Shown here: positions 17,900 through 29,280 of the stretch, piece after piece
Layout: every line of letters begins with the position of its first letter
How positions within the stretch are numbered: position 1 is the stretch's first letter
Assembly: GCF_004664715.2 (NCBI RefSeq)
Contig: NC_051070.1
Coordinates: 47,502,456 to 47,566,455, forward strand
Source of the DNA: Peromyscus leucopus
Taxonomy: Eukaryota > Chordata > Mammalia > Rodentia > Cricetidae
Length of the DNA: 64,000 nt
Direction of reading: 5' to 3'
Position numbers and translations under genes: made by a program
Notes under the pieces: model-generated
The model's input: only the letters and a program-made list of their open reading frames with translations
Database searches by the model: none
What the model was told of the DNA's origin: nothing

Positions 17900-18840
17900 T
17901 GTTCATGTATTAATAGATTCGATCGCTAAGCACTCTCTCAACAGCAGATCTGCAGTACTCGCCCGAGGTCACCATGGGAAGAGCGCTTTTCATTTTCTGT
18001 ATCCCGAAGAGGTGGGAGAGCACAGCTAGGCGGAAGTGCTTGTGGCCGAGGAGAGGGCTGCACTTGCAGTTTCGCGGTGTGTCCAGCAGACGGCGATGTC
18101 GAGACGCGGCTGCCGTGGGCTCAGGCGCAGTGCAGGTACCGGCTGGGATCGCCAAAAGCGGTCCTCAAAGCTGGATGTGGAAGGGTGAGGACGTCTGCGG
18201 GATGCTTTCCACCTGCTGGATGGAAAAGCCCAGCAGAACGCGAAGAAAGTCGGAAGGATTTGGAGAGGTTTTGGAAAAAAAAAAAAAAAAAAATGGATTT
18301 CTGGCTTCGCCCCCAAAGGTCTGGCTCCGCGGGAATCAGGCGGTCCCTGGTGCTCCCTCGAATTAAGAGGTCCGGGACTCCTTGGCGGGAATTTCTGTGG
18401 CGGACTCAGCTGACAGCTGTGAGGAAGAGATGCATCGGGTTCCCCTCCGAGCCTGTTCCTTAGCTGTGTGACCTTTCCGTGTGTCCCCGCCCCCAGCACC
18501 ACTGACAAAAAACGCAGGTGATAAAGACGACTGCTGTCCAAATTCGCTTCAAGACTGAAAGGGTGTGGGGCTGCTGGCCGCGAGGGCTGAAGGATCGGCT
18601 GCTCTGAATGCGAGGCAGGTGTGGCTCTTGGAGAGTTCTCTCTGTGCCGGCGGAGCGGAACGCCGCGCAGTCTCGTGATTTGAGAACTGGCAATGATAGA
18701 AGCTGGCGCAGGGGGTGGGGTGCTGTCTCTGCTTACACCCGTGTTCTTTTCTTCCTGGAGGCAGGCATGAACAGTGGGGAAAGACTGGAGCTTCTCACGG
18801 AAGGCTTCTTACAGCATCTAGTGAGCCCAGAGTATTTCCT
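17900..18840. promoter_or_regulatory. CpG-rich unique segment, possible promoter region
   Basis: From about 17950 to 18720 CpG dinucleotides are frequent, in contrast to the CpG-poor surroundings, and I see no repeat family apart from an A run at 18278-18293. A pyrimidine tract plus AG (18745-18764) is followed by ATG at 18768. The frame reads MNSGERLELLTEGFLQHL and stays open into a SINE. This could be a CpG-island promoter with a small exon, but I recognise no gene. Confidence 0.35.
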
Positions 18841-19078
18841 TAAAAAAAAAAAAAAAAGCAACATTGTATTTTATTATTTTTTTGTACGCGTGTAGGTGTT
18901 CTGCCTGCATGTATATCAGTGCACCAGGTGTGTGCCTGGTGCTGGCAAAAATCAGAAGGCTCCAGAACTGGAGTTGGAGTTACAGTTCATGGATGCTGGG
19001 AATCAAACCCCACCCCTCCTCTAGAAAAGCAGCCAGTACTCCTAACTGCTGAGCCATCTTTCAAGCCCCCCCCCCCCC
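18841..19078 (-). repeat. B3 SINE, antisense, with target duplication
   Basis: The SINE, with a 16-A run and ending in a poly-C tract, is flanked by 'gagtatttccttaaa' (18830) and 'gagtatttcttaaa' (19079). Confidence 0.82.
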
Positions 19079-19417
19079 GAGTATTTCTTAAATAAAGGAT
19101 ATTGAGTTCAGGAAGGGTGATTGACTTGCTTGCTTGAAGCTGGATCGAGGGTCTTGCCAGCACACACCACAGCCTTTGAAAGGTTTGGTGGTGAATGTTC
19201 CTAGATCGTGTTTTTGTAACCTAGAGGAAAATAAAGTGGCTTTCTTGGCTGGGGATGGGGAGGAATGATTCTTGCTCTCCTTCAGAGTCGTCATTACCAT
19301 CTTATCCAATAGATAAGGAAAATGTTTAGTCGTAATGATTGATGCCATTGTTAAATTGCCCGGAATGTTCCACCTGTTCATGTAAGCCCTTCATCTTATT
19401 AAAAGGGTTATTCAAAG

Positions 19418-19557
19418 TGGACATGATGGTGCATGCCTTTAATCCCAGCAGGTGGGAGGCAAGAGGCAGTTGGACAGAGTTCAAGGCCAGCCTGGTTTAT
19501 AGAGTGAGTTCTAGGACAATCAGGGCTGCAAAGAGAAACTCTGTCTTGAAAACAAAC
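19418..19557 (+). repeat. B1 SINE, sense
   Basis: 'gcatgcctttaatcccagca', 'caaggccagcctgg' and 'gaaactctgtcttgaaaac'. Confidence 0.88.
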
Positions 19558-20779
19558 AACCCAAAAGGTTGTTCAATGGGTTCTCAGGATTGGGGGTTGG
19601 GGGATACCACAGTGAGTAAAAAGCACTCTAGAGAGAGACTGCTGAACACAATCACAAAAATAAGATGATTTTTTTTTTTCCGTATTTGTCCTATGTATTG
19701 CTGTGTGTCATGGAGGGGTCTCTCTAAGGAGGTGACATTGAGCAGAGACTTAGCTGGTTAGAGGCATCACCACACTGAGGTCTGGGAGGAGATCTTCTGG
19801 AGAGAGGAAAAGCAAGTCATCAAAAGGCCGAGGCTGGTGGCCTGGGAAGAACTGGGCAGAGACAGATGCTGCCGGGGATTGGGGGAGAGGCTGGACCTGG
19901 GAAGGTGCTGTGCAGACGGAGCAGGAACTGTGTCCGGGACAGCTGGAGAGGAGGTGTCTGAAGGGAGGACCTCAAACAGGGCTGGTCAAGCCTGCTTGTC
20001 CAGCTCTATCCTGACCTCACCCCGACACAGGAGCTGTTGTCCCTTCCCCCGGGAAAAGGTCACCAGCGCAGATGGGACTCTGAAGTAGTGGTGGAAAGTT
20101 TTGGAAAACAGATGTGCACCCCTAAGGCTGGTATTATATAACCGGTTTTGTGCACTGGTTGCTGAGGCAAGGCAGACTGAATGGCGGCCCCTTTGGTTTC
20201 CCTCCAAACACACCCTTGTGTTCCTGCATCCATCCCTGCTGTTAAATCTGTCACTGCTCCTGCTCCAGTGCCCACCTAGGACTTTCCATTCTGCCCAGTT
20301 CTGCTCTCCCCTGATCCTCCTTCACCCACCTCCTCTCCGCAACCTCCCAGCTCAGCAGGGAACTCTGCGCAACTCTGCTGCAGCTCAGCCTGTGAGTTCT
20401 CAGGTTTCCAGTCCACGTGCAATTAGAGCCCACTTTCGTTTTGTGGAAAGAGCTATCTCTAGTTCACACCTGGTGCCTCTTCCTTAACATGGCACCAACA
20501 GGCCTTTCCAGTCATATTTGAGCCAGAGTTTCCCCTCAAAAGACTTCCCAGGACCAGAGAAGTGTCCTGAGCAGATATTCAGTGACACACGTAAATTAAG
20601 ATTATATTTTGTTTTGGGGAATAAATGTCTTTGACTTCAGTTCCAGAGGGAGCAGAGTCTTCCCTTTGGGACTCAGTTGGATGACACTTGCCCTCACACA
20701 TCCCTGTAGACTCAGCCTGGAAGGAAATCTGACCCAGCTTGCTCCTTTCCTTTATGTGTGTACATCAGCCCTGTGCAGG
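19558..20779. other. unassigned sequence
   Basis: About 1.2 kb without a repeat I can name and without a convincing exon. A 128-residue frame at 20101-20487 has no recognised motif. Confidence 0.45.
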
Positions 20780-21184
20780 AGAGTTTTATGTCAACTGGAC
20801 ACAAGCTAAAGTCGTCTGAGAGGAGGGAACTCAAGGAAATGCTTTCCTAAGATGGGGCTATAGGGAAGCCTGTAGGGCATTTTCTTAATTAGTGATTGAT
20901 GGGGGCAGGCACAGTGCATTATGGATGGTGCCATCCTTGGGCTGGTGGTTCTGGGTTTTATAAGAAAGCAGGATGTGCAAGCCATGAGGAACAAGCCAGT
21001 AAGCAGCGTCTCTCCATGGCCTCTGCATCCGCTCCTGCCTCCAGGTTCCTGCCCTGCTTGAGCTCCTGTCCTGACTTCCTTCAGTGATGGAGTATGATGT
21101 GGAAGTGTTAGCCGAACAAACCCTTTCCTCCCCAAGTTGCTGTGGTCATGGTGTTTCATCATAGCAGTAGTGACCCTGGGCACT
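20780..21184 (+). repeat. MaLR-like LTR, sense
   Basis: 'tgtcaactggacacaagct', 'cctgtagggcattttctta', 'ataagaaagcagg', 'ctgcctccaggttcctgcc' and 'gtcatggtgtttcatc' occur in the order of a common rodent LTR related to the MT/MaLR group. Another copy is at 36181. Confidence 0.7.
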
Positions 21185-21669
21185 GGCTGGAAGAGACTCT
21201 GGCCCATTCTGCTCCTTTCATCTGGTGCTTGAATCACACACACAAACACACACACACACACACACCCTCCGTGAGCCAAACAAGGGGCCTCAGTTAGGTC
21301 TTTGAACTTCAGGGAGTCACGGCAGCAGCAGTGTCAGACTCTATAAAGTCTTCCTGCCCGTGGACCTGTTTGATCAGAACCTAGGGAGGCAGGTGGAATG
21401 GGTCAGGAGGCTAGAAGTCTCTGTGATGTGGCCCTGTTAGAAAAGGGAAGTGGTGTGTCCTGGGTCCCACTGGGATGTGCAGGAAAACTGGGTCCAACCC
21501 AGGCCTTTTACCTCTGATTTTATCCCTCTGGAATTTTAACTGGAATATACAGCTTGGGCTGTCACTCCAAAAGCTAATGAGCAGAGACAGGGATTGAATC
21601 TTTAAGACATGCTTTAGTCAGAGAGCCAGGAATCTAAGGGGGCAGCAGATTCCCCCCTCAACCTCTACC

Positions 21670-21670
<1 letters not shown>
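21185..21670. other. unassigned, with a short (CA)n
   Basis: A CA run lies at 21237-21264. Nothing else is recognised. Confidence 0.5.
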
Positions 21671-21673
<3 letters not shown>

Positions 21674-21717
<44 letters not shown>

Positions 21718-21949
21718 ATGTGGATGCCAGAAGTCTTCCTGGCTTGCTTTCTATTGTTATTTTATATGTACGAGTGTTTTCCTGCATGTGTGTGTACCAT
21801 GTGCATGCCTGCTGCCCATGGAAATGAGAAGATTGCGTAGTCAGATACCCTGGAACTGGAGTTATAGATGATTGTGGGTGCAGGGAACCAAACCCAGGTC
21901 CCCTAAAAAGAACAAGTGCTCTTAACCACTGAGCCATCTCTCCAGCCCC
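21674..21949 (-). repeat. (GT)n followed by antisense B3 SINE
   Basis: A GT run at 21674-21716. Then B3: 'gtaccatgtgcatgcctgct', 'ctggaactggagttatag' and 'gagccatctctccagccc'. Confidence 0.88.
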
Positions 21950-21955
21950 TCTACC

Positions 21956-22170
21956 TCATTTATTTGTTTGCTTGTTATTTTTGAGAGTGTTTCTCATTGT
22001 ACGTGGAGCTCACCAACGGTCTAGACTGGTTGGCCAGTGAACTCCAGGGATCCTCCCCCTACTTGCCAGCACTGGGGTTGTAGATGCACCCTGCCCTGCC
22101 CAGCGGGGGGTTTGAACTCAGGTACTCATCCATATGTTACCCCTTGAGCCATCTGATCATCCCCAAATGA
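21956..22170 (-). repeat. RSINE1/B4-like SINE, antisense, diverged
   Basis: 'ccagggatcctcc' and 'ttgagccatctgatcatccc' fit the antisense order of a B4/RSINE1 element. High divergence. Confidence 0.5.
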
Positions 22171-22205
22171 ACATCTTTACAAAACAACCTGCCAAACAGC
22201 AGAAC

Positions 22206-22295
22206 TTCACCTGTGTGGATCTCTGTGAGTGTGTATCTATGTATCTATGTGAGTGTGTATCTGTGTGTATGTGTATGTGTGTTCATGTATATGCA

Positions 22296-22337
<42 letters not shown>

Positions 22338-22428
22338 AGGAGAGGGTACAACAATGTATGACAAGTCTGTCATTTCAGAAGTCAGTCTTGTCCCTCCATT
22401 CAGATGGTCAGCCATTTTTGCGACTTGT

Positions 22429-22522
<94 letters not shown>
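22206..22522. repeat. cluster of (TG)n, (TC)n and (AC)n
   Basis: TG-rich stretch 22206-22334, TC run about 22433-22487, AC run about 22488-22520. Frames across them are artefacts. Confidence 0.95.
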
Positions 22523-22656
22523 TTCACTCTTCATCATTTCTCTGGATATCTGGACTTAAGCACTTCTTAAAGTGTCTTGTCTTAAAGACAAGCACATCAC
22601 GTCTACCGGTATGAACCTTGTATTCCTCCTCTGGGCTAGGGTAAGCGTGAACTTGG

Positions 22657-22772
22657 GTCAGGCATGGTGATGCACACTTTTAATCCCATCACTTGGAAGC
22701 AGAGACAGATGGATCTCTATGAGTTCGAGGCCAACCTGGTCTACAGAGTGAGACTTTGTCTCTCCTCCCTTC
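22657..22772 (+). repeat. B1 SINE, sense, truncated
   Basis: 'caggcatggtgatgcacac', 'gagttcgaggccaacctgg' and 'gtctacagagtgagactttg'. Confidence 0.85.
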
Positions 22773-22830
22773 AGAAAGAGTGAACTTGGAACACAGCAAT
22801 CAGTAAATGAGTATCAAACTGCTAAGGGAG

Positions 22831-23100
22831 CTCTACATGTATGCCTGAGTACCATGTGCATGTCTGGAACTCTACATGTATGCCTGTGTACCATCTGCAT
22901 GTCTGGAGCTCTACATGTATGCCTGTGTACCATGTGCATGTCTGGAACTCTACATGTATGCCTGTGTACCATGTGCATGTCTGGCACTGGTGGAGGCCAG
23001 AAGAGGATGCTGGATGCTCTGGGACTGGAGTTACAGACAACTGAACTGTAGTGTGCGTAATGGGTCCTCTGGAAGAGCAGCAGAATTTCGTTTTCTCTGT
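22831..23100 (-). repeat. antisense B3-like SINE containing four 39-bp tandem units
   Basis: Four head-to-tail 39-bp units start at 22831, 22870, 22909 and 22948. Each carries 'tgtaccatgtgcatgtctgg', a normal part of B3. The SINE then continues ('gaggccagaagaggatgctgg', 'ctggagttacagac'). Confidence 0.88.
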
Positions 23101-23204
23101 CCGGCATCTGAAAGGAAGGGCTCAGGGGTCTGCTGTCAATAGCCGTACTTCTGCAGAAAGCCGGCAGACAACAGCCATGTCCAAGGAGGATGTCAACAAC
23201 TGTG

Positions 23205-23466
23205 GTGGTGGATTTTGTCAACCTGGCACAATCTGGAGTCACCTGGGAAGAGTCCCAGAGAGGAATTGTCAGATCAGGCTGGCCAGGCGCGTGCCTGTGA
23301 GGGACTGTCTTCGTTGTGTGGTTGATGTGGGAACACCTGGTGGGCAGGGCTGCTCCTTAGGTCTGGGTCCTGAACTATTGAAGAGCAGAGAAATCGAGAC
23401 AAGCATGAAGCATGCATGCATTCTCTCTACTCTTGACTGTGATGCCATATAAAGTTCTTTTCTCAT
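23205..23466 (+). repeat. MaLR-like LTR fragment
   Basis: 'gattttgtcaacctggcac', 'tggagtcacctgggaagag' and a decayed 3' part. Same broad family as 20780 and 36181. Confidence 0.5.
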
Positions 23467-23482
23467 CAAAAATCTCTTCTTC

Positions 23483-23667
23483 AGGGCTGGAGAGATGGCT
23501 CAGAGGTTAAGAGCACTGGCTGTTCTTCCAAAGGTCCTGAGTTCAATTCCCAGCAACCACATGGTGGCTCACAACCATCTGTAATGAGATCTGGTGCCCT
23601 CTTCTGGCCTGCAGGCATACATGCAGGCAGAACACTCTATACGTAATAAATAAATCTTAAAAAAAAA
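23483..23667 (+). repeat. B2 SINE, sense, well preserved, with 15-bp target duplication
   Basis: Near-consensus B2 with 'ggctggagagatggctcag' (A box) and 'ggtcctgagttcaattccc' (B box). It is flanked by 'aaaaatctcttcttc' at 23468-23482 and 23668-23682. The preservation suggests a fairly recent copy. Confidence 0.95.
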
Positions 23668-23675
23668 AAAAATCT

Positions 23676-23740
23676 CTTCTTCTTCTTCTTCTCCTCCTCC
23701 TCCTCCTCATCTTCCTCCTCCTCCTCTTCATCTTCCTTAC
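23676..23740. repeat. (CTT/CTC)n pyrimidine repeat
   Basis: Pyrimidine triplets that grew from the right target duplication of the B2 copy. Confidence 0.88.
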
Positions 23741-23960
23741 CAGGAACATTCCTCATGCTCATATCAGTCTTTACGTTTCTCTCCTATGTGATGGATTGTT
23801 TTTCCAACTTGGATTTTTTTTTTAAGTTTCTTTCACATATCTTTTTTTCCTTTTTGTTTCACCAAATCCCTGTACTTCCTCTTTTCCCTGATAGGTTGAT
23901 TCCTGATTAATTTCTATGACGTCAGCATGTGTACCACCAAGCCTGGGCAAGAAGCATTTG

Positions 23961-24155
23961 TTTTTTTATAATTTATTATTTGTGTTTTATGTACATTGGT
24001 GTTTTGCCTGCATGTATGTCTGTGTGAGGGTGTAGGATCCCCGGGAACAGGAGTTACAGACAGTTGTGAGCTACCATGGGGGTCCTGGGAATTGAACCCA
24101 GGTCCTCTGGAAAAGCAGCCAGTGCTCTTAACCCCTGAGCCATCTCTCCAGCCCC
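23961..24155 (-). repeat. B3 SINE, antisense, with target duplication
   Basis: 'gccatctctccagcccc' end, flanked by 'aagaagcattt' (23950) and 'aagaggcattt' (24156). Confidence 0.88.
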
Positions 24156-24159
24156 AAGA

Positions 24160-24567
24160 GGCATTTTTAAAACAACATTTTCATATTAAGTGGAAATTAA
24201 AGACCATGACTTTCCCCTAACTCGTGGGAACGAGGACTGGTCAGCACCAGATGTCTAAGAGCCTCAAGTGCACTTTCAGACTCCCCGACAAGTCTGCTGT
24301 CACTCCCAGAAGAGATCAAAGACTGGGGCCTCACTCAACCTGTGGATGGAACCCAGCTGGGAGTGTCACAAAATCCTAGGAGTTACAGAGTGTTACATTC
24401 CAGTAAGACAACAGAGCTTCGGTGACCTTGGACAGAAATTACCTTGGACAAGCAACAAAAGATGGGACAGAAAACGCACACGAGAGACAAAAATGTGTTC
24501 CCCAGCAGCTGCTGCTTTGGATGGAAAGTTACCTGCTCCCTGAAGAACTGTGAGAGTTAGAAACAGT

Positions 24568-24627
<60 letters not shown>

Positions 24628-25390
24628 CGCGTTTATGTATATATATGTGCATGTATATATATTATATATATGAAACAGTTAATATATAATACAAATAATT
24701 ATATACGTTTAAGCACACTCAGAACAGTTTCCCGGAACATGTCTCAAGGGTCTGTCATCGGAACCCAGAGCTCTAGACGGAACCCCACAGTACGTAACCT
24801 GGGAAGAGCAGCACAGAACAGCACTTTTAAACCAGTGACCAAACCTCTTTCACCTGAGAGCTAAGACAGTGCAGCGTCTCAGTTACATGGACGTGACAGA
24901 GCCAGGAAAGGGAAATCCATGTTACATCCACACGGCTTCCCAGAAGCTCACGTGAGGTCTCCTGGCAGCACTTGGGCATCTCAAGCCTGGAGCCCCCAGT
25001 CTGGGCAGCAATTGTGACTCTTCATTAATCAGATAATATCAGGGAGTCCCCACCTATGCTGGCAGAGTCCCTGGAATGTCACTGGGCTACTGAATCTTGG
25101 ATGTCACCACTATAAAGGCCAACAAGTAGAGACACAAGTTCAGTCTTTAAGTTGGGTTTATTCAGCGGCCATCTGAGAAGGCAACAGATTAATATTTAAA
25201 AAACCCAACCCAACCCCAGTGTTCCATTTTATCTCCCAATAGTAAGCTTTATAGGGAATGGGGGTGGGAACCAAGGCAATCGATCATCCTGGCCTGTCTT
25301 GTCCTTCTGGTCAGGTGATGCCACATTCCTGAGACTTGTAGTGCTGTGCCTTTTGTTGTTGTTTGGTTGATTGATTTGTTTGTTTGTTTT
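24160..25390. other. unassigned, with (TG)n/(CG)n/AT repeat and a possible LTR
   Basis: TG/CG/TA simple repeat at 24572-24675. The stretch 25080-25330 has 'gggtttattcagcggccatc', the look of an antisense LTR with AATAAA, but I find no ends. Confidence 0.4.
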
Positions 25391-25394
25391 GAGA

Positions 25395-25590
25395 TAGTCC
25401 TGGATGTTTTCTACAGACCACTCTGCTGACCTAGAACTCAGCGATCCACCTGCCTCTGCCTCCTGAGCACTGGGATTATTGCACCACCACCATTCAACAC
25501 ACAGACTCTGGATGAGCCGGGAATCGAACTCCGTTCCTCTGGAACATCAGTCAGTGCTCTTAACCGCTGAACCACCTCTCTCCTCTCTAT
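25395..25590 (-). repeat. B1 then truncated B2, both antisense
   Basis: 'ccacctgcctctgcctcctg' for B1, and 'gaatcgaactccgttcctctgg' to 'gaaccacctctctcc' for the B2 head. Confidence 0.7.
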
Positions 25591-25639
25591 CTGTGCCTCT
25601 CTTATCGTCCCACACTCTGAATGTCTTGGGCTCTTCTAG

Positions 25640-25985
25640 AACTCTTTTTTGTTTTTGTTTTGTTTTTTTCAAGACAGGATTTCTCTGTGTAGTTTTAGTG
25701 CCTGTTCTGGATCTAGACCAGGCTGGCTTTGAACTCACAGAGATCCACCTGGCTCTGCCTCCTGAGTGCTGGGATTAAAGGCTTGCATCACCACCTCTCA
25801 GCTTTTTCCTTTTTTTTTTTTTTATTATTATTTATATAGTGTTCTGCCTGCATGCCAGAAGAGGGCACTGGATCTCATTATAGATGGTTCTGAGCCACCG
25901 TATGGTTGCTGGGAATTGAACTCAGGACATCTGGAATAGCAGCCATCTATTTGTGCTCTTAACCTATGAGCCATCTCTCCAGCCT
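25640..25985 (-). repeat. B1 followed by B2, both antisense
   Basis: B1 25640-25802 ('caagacaggatttctctgtg'). B2 25810-25985 ('agaagagggcactggatctc' to 'gagccatctctccagcct'). Confidence 0.88.
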
Positions 25986-26527
25986 CTTCTAGAAACTCTT
26001 ATTCTAGTTATTGTCTGCTTGTGTTAACCTGCTATTACTCTGGATGCATCTAGGCTGGGGGTGAGAGTTGACCCAACAAACAAATCATTAACAGTGCATA
26101 CATACTGAGCACGTACAAGCATATTCCTTTTTATGATATGGAGCACAAATACATTTTTATAATATAGAGTATTAATTAACATGGAAACAAAAGTTTCCTT
26201 ATCTGTCCCCCTGTTCCCTATCATACAGTCCTACTCACTTTAAAATGGTGAATTTGAGATGGACTGGGTTAGCAAACTGATTCATTACTTTAGAAAACAA
26301 GATAGCCATGACCTTGGCTATGACTTGGAATTTGGGGGGGAAAGCATCCTGTTTCCCACTGACTAATGAACCTCATGGGAGGGTAGCAGGGAATGTGGAG
26401 GAATGGATAGGGCATGACCAAATGGTCTGCTGTAGACTCTCTGAGGAGGGGGTCACTTCTAGTGACAGCCAAGTGACCTTCTGGCCCCCTGGTCTCCCAT
26501 GGATATAACAACTCTAAGCCATCTTGA
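25986..26527. other. unassigned sequence
   Basis: No repeat or exon recognised. Confidence 0.5.
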
Positions 26528-27217
26528 TGGTTTTTTGAGTTACATTTTTATTGCTGTGGTAAAACACCATGCCCAAGGCAACCTGTAGAAGAAAGGGTTG
26601 ATTTGGTTTATGGTTCCAGAGGCATCATGGTCCATAGTGGCAGATAACAGGCAGCAGGCAGATGGAGCCGCAGTTAGGAGCTCAACATCTCAAAATGTAA
26701 ACAGGAAACAGAGAGCGCACACTGTAAATGGTGCATGGCTTTTGAAACCTCAAAGCCCACCCCCAATGACATACTTCTTCCACAAGGCCACACCTCCTCC
26801 ACCCACCCAAACAGTGTCACCAATTGGGACCAAGTATTCAGATGCCTTGTGTCAGGGTCCTGTGCTGTTCCCTTTGGGGGAGGGGGGCCAGGTAGGCGCA
26901 GAGTCGATGATGCAGACTCTGGGAGAATGTCGAAACAACAAGCTCAGTTTATTCATGAAGAGGCAAGCCTTACCATCCTGCCCTGGGGGAAGGTCTGATG
27001 AATATGCATCTGCTGGTGTGACATGGCTGTCTCTCATTGCTCCAGGTCATCTCAGATCATGTCTCAGCTGCTGTTGCTAAGGCTCTTAGGCAGACCCAGG
27101 TTGGCTCTCAGAAAGTATCTTATTACTGGTTTGGGCTGGCTGGCCCTCAAGCCTGTTAGGGATGAGTCAGCCCACAATGCCTGAGAATATGGGGGGCAAC
27201 TCATCCAAACCACCACT
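26528..27217 (-). repeat. MT-type MaLR LTR, antisense, interrupted
   Basis: 'attgctgtggtaaaacacca', 'ggtttatggttccagagg' and 'caaagcccacccccaatgac' lead to the U3 end 'ccaaaccaccac'. A 329-bp LTR interrupts it at 26848-27176. Confidence 0.75.
26848..27176 (-). mobile_element. solo class II-like LTR with 6-bp target duplication
   Basis: TGTGTCAGGG ... CAGCCCACA, with AATAAA on the minus strand (26948-26953). Exact flanking repeat ATGCCT at 26842-26847 and 27177-27182. The interrupted MaLR sequence resumes cleanly outside. Six base pairs fits class II elements. Confidence 0.88.
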
Positions 27218-27324
27218 AGGTGGAGGTGGTGGTGGAAAAAGGACTCAAAGAGCACTGGGTGTGAAAAAAAAAAATCTGGAGAAATCCAAAACAGAGATGA
27301 CATTTGGAGAAAAGGAGGGCTTCC

Positions 27325-27853
27325 TGTAGATGTAACCAACCACCTTATTAAATAAGAAACACAGAACCAATGCAAAGAAGAAAGCCAAGAGGTCAGAGCT
27401 AAGAGCCTTACCGCCTGCTGCAGCTAGCCTCTTCAGCCAAGAGACCTCTCCGAAAGAGAGTGCTGTGGGATGGTCTGTGTGTCAAATCTGTTGCTCTGAT
27501 TGGGTCAATAAATAAAACACTGATTAGCCAGTGGCTAGGCAGGAAGTATAGGCGGGACTAACAGAGAGGAGAAAAGAAAGAACAGGAAGGCAGACGAAGT
27601 CACTGCCAGCCGCCGTCATGACAAGCAGCATGTGAAGACGCTGGTAAGCCATGAGCCATGTGGCAAGGTATAGATTTATAGAAATGGATTAATTTAAGCT
27701 ATAAGAACAGTTAGCAAGAAGCCTGCCACGGCCATACAGTTTGTAAGCAATATAAGTCTCTGTGTTTACTTGGTTGGGTCTGAGCAGCTGTGGGACTGGT
27801 GGGTGACAAAGATTTGTCCTGACTGTGGGCAAGCCAGAAAAACTCTAGCTACA
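27325..27853. mobile_element. chimeric insertion: antisense R-U5 of one LTR family joined to a complete LTR of another
   Basis: A 529-bp insert (TGTAGATG ... TAGCTACA) is flanked by an exact 6-bp duplication GCTTCC (27319-27324 and 27854-27859). The left 136 bp are the reverse complement of the 3' part of the LTR family at 55338-55761, ending at the point where transcription of that LTR should start. The right 393 bp are a full sense LTR of the 16120/5583 family. Neither half has its own target duplication. Confidence 0.75.
27461..27853 (+). repeat. complete LTR of the 390-bp family, sense
   Basis: TGCTGTGGGATGG ... CTCTAGCTACA. 393 bp. Confidence 0.85.
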
Positions 27854-28250
27854 GCTTCCTGTTTTAAAAATTCTATTAGAAGAGCATATGACCAATAGTA
27901 TGGTTATTAGGAGTCTTGGAAGTATGAAAAGACAGTTGAAAATGATGGCTGAAAAGATCCTCAATTTGATGAAAGGAGATTATAGATACAAGAAGCCAGG
28001 TGAGACAGCAGAACAAGGTAGAGCATGCATGCCATGGCCTGGGGTTTGATGGCTTATCGTTAAGGGTTCACGTACTGCAAGTCTCTTCCTTGGGGAGTCC
28101 ATGTTAAGAGGTAGCAGGTCCCTCAGGAGATGGGACAAAGAAGAAGCCATTAAATAAAAAAAAAAATCACCCTGGGAGGGGATTAAGGTGGCTTCTGTGG
28201 GACCCTGAATTAATTCTCGGAAGTGGGTTCTTATAAAAACAGCAAGACTA

Positions 28251-28400
28251 GCTGGGCAGTGGTGGCTCATGCCTTTAATCTCAGCACTCGGGAGGCAGAG
28301 GCAGGTGGATCTCTGTGAGTTCCAGGCCATCCTGGTCTACAGTGTGAGTTCCAGGACAGCCAGGGCTGTTCCACCGAGAAACCCTGTCTGGGGTGGCAGA
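28251..28400 (+). repeat. B1 SINE, sense
   Basis: 'gctcatgcctttaatctcag', 'cactcgggaggcagaggcag' and 'ccaggacagccagggctg'. Confidence 0.9.
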
Positions 28401-29130
28401 GGGAGAAGAGGAGCAAGACTGGACCTGTTAGTTTCTAGGGTGTTGCTGCAGCAGGTCTGGTGGCTGGGAGGCGGGAGGGTTGGTAGAGGTGGTGCAAGAA
28501 GCCTGGTGCTGCTGGAAGGAGCCCAGAGTCTAAGACAGCAGAGCAGAGGCGACATCCATCCCATAATTCTGTGCATAGATTATGGCAAAGCAGGGAGATA
28601 CAGAAGGAAACGAGATCCACTGAAACACATCTAGACGATACAGGGATTAGCTATCACTGCTGTTGAGCCTGTGGGTTTTGATAAAAAGAAACCTGGACAC
28701 ATTGTGCGTTAAAGTATAAGCTCATAGAAGAGTGTCAGCCGGGAGATCCGAGTCCTCATGGGAACTTTCCCTCGCTGGCTGGCTGGGCACAGCGCCCATC
28801 ATGACAATCTCAGCCCTGCTGGCCCCCGCCCTGCTCCTCAGACAACCCAAGCACACATCATGGCTTCAGCGCCATAGATGATGTGGCCCCCGTGCCTCAA
28901 TTCTTACACATTTGCTCCTTCTGCTCTTATCCCAGGTGTGTGAAAGCTTGTACTTCCATGTCCTCTCTTCTCTTCTCAGAGCCCCTCCCCATCACCCGAT
29001 CCAGCCTCACACCACCCCTCACCTCTCTCCTTTTCACTCTGTATTTTTGTTCCTTGTTGAACTCCTGGACTCAGGTGATCTTCCGCTTCCGTCCTTGGTA
29101 GCTGGGCTTACAGCCATGTACCACACATCC
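28401..29130. other. unassigned sequence
   Basis: No recognised repeat or exon. G-rich at 28430-28500. Confidence 0.5.
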
Positions 29131-29280
29131 ACACTTTCTTTTTTTGAGACAGGGTCTATTTAGTGCTGGTTGTCCTGGAACTTGATATGTTGACCTGGCT
29201 GGCATTGAACTCACAGGTAGCCTCCTGCCTCGGCCTCCTGAGTACTGGTATTAAAGGCGTGCACCACCACCACCTGGCAA
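29131..29280 (-). repeat. B1 SINE, antisense
   Basis: 'ttgagacagggtctatttag', 'gacctggctggcattgaac' and 'taaaggcgtgcaccaccacc'. Confidence 0.85.

Noticed and set aside
18768..18840. Possible first coding exon (MNSGERLELLTEGF...)
   Set aside because: The context is suggestive, but the frame runs into a SINE target site and I cannot match it to a gene. It is kept only as part of the CpG-rich note.
21674..22522. Cys/Val, Ser/Leu and Thr/His repeat frames
   Set aside because: They are translations of (TG)n, (TC)n and (AC)n tracts.
22831..22986. CRISPR-like regular repeats
   Set aside because: Units are directly abutting copies of a B3 SINE segment with no spacers, in a rodent genome.
25080..25330. 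Antisense LTR with polyadenylation-like signal
   Set aside because: No TG...CA termini or target duplication could be found, so it is mentioned only as a possibility.
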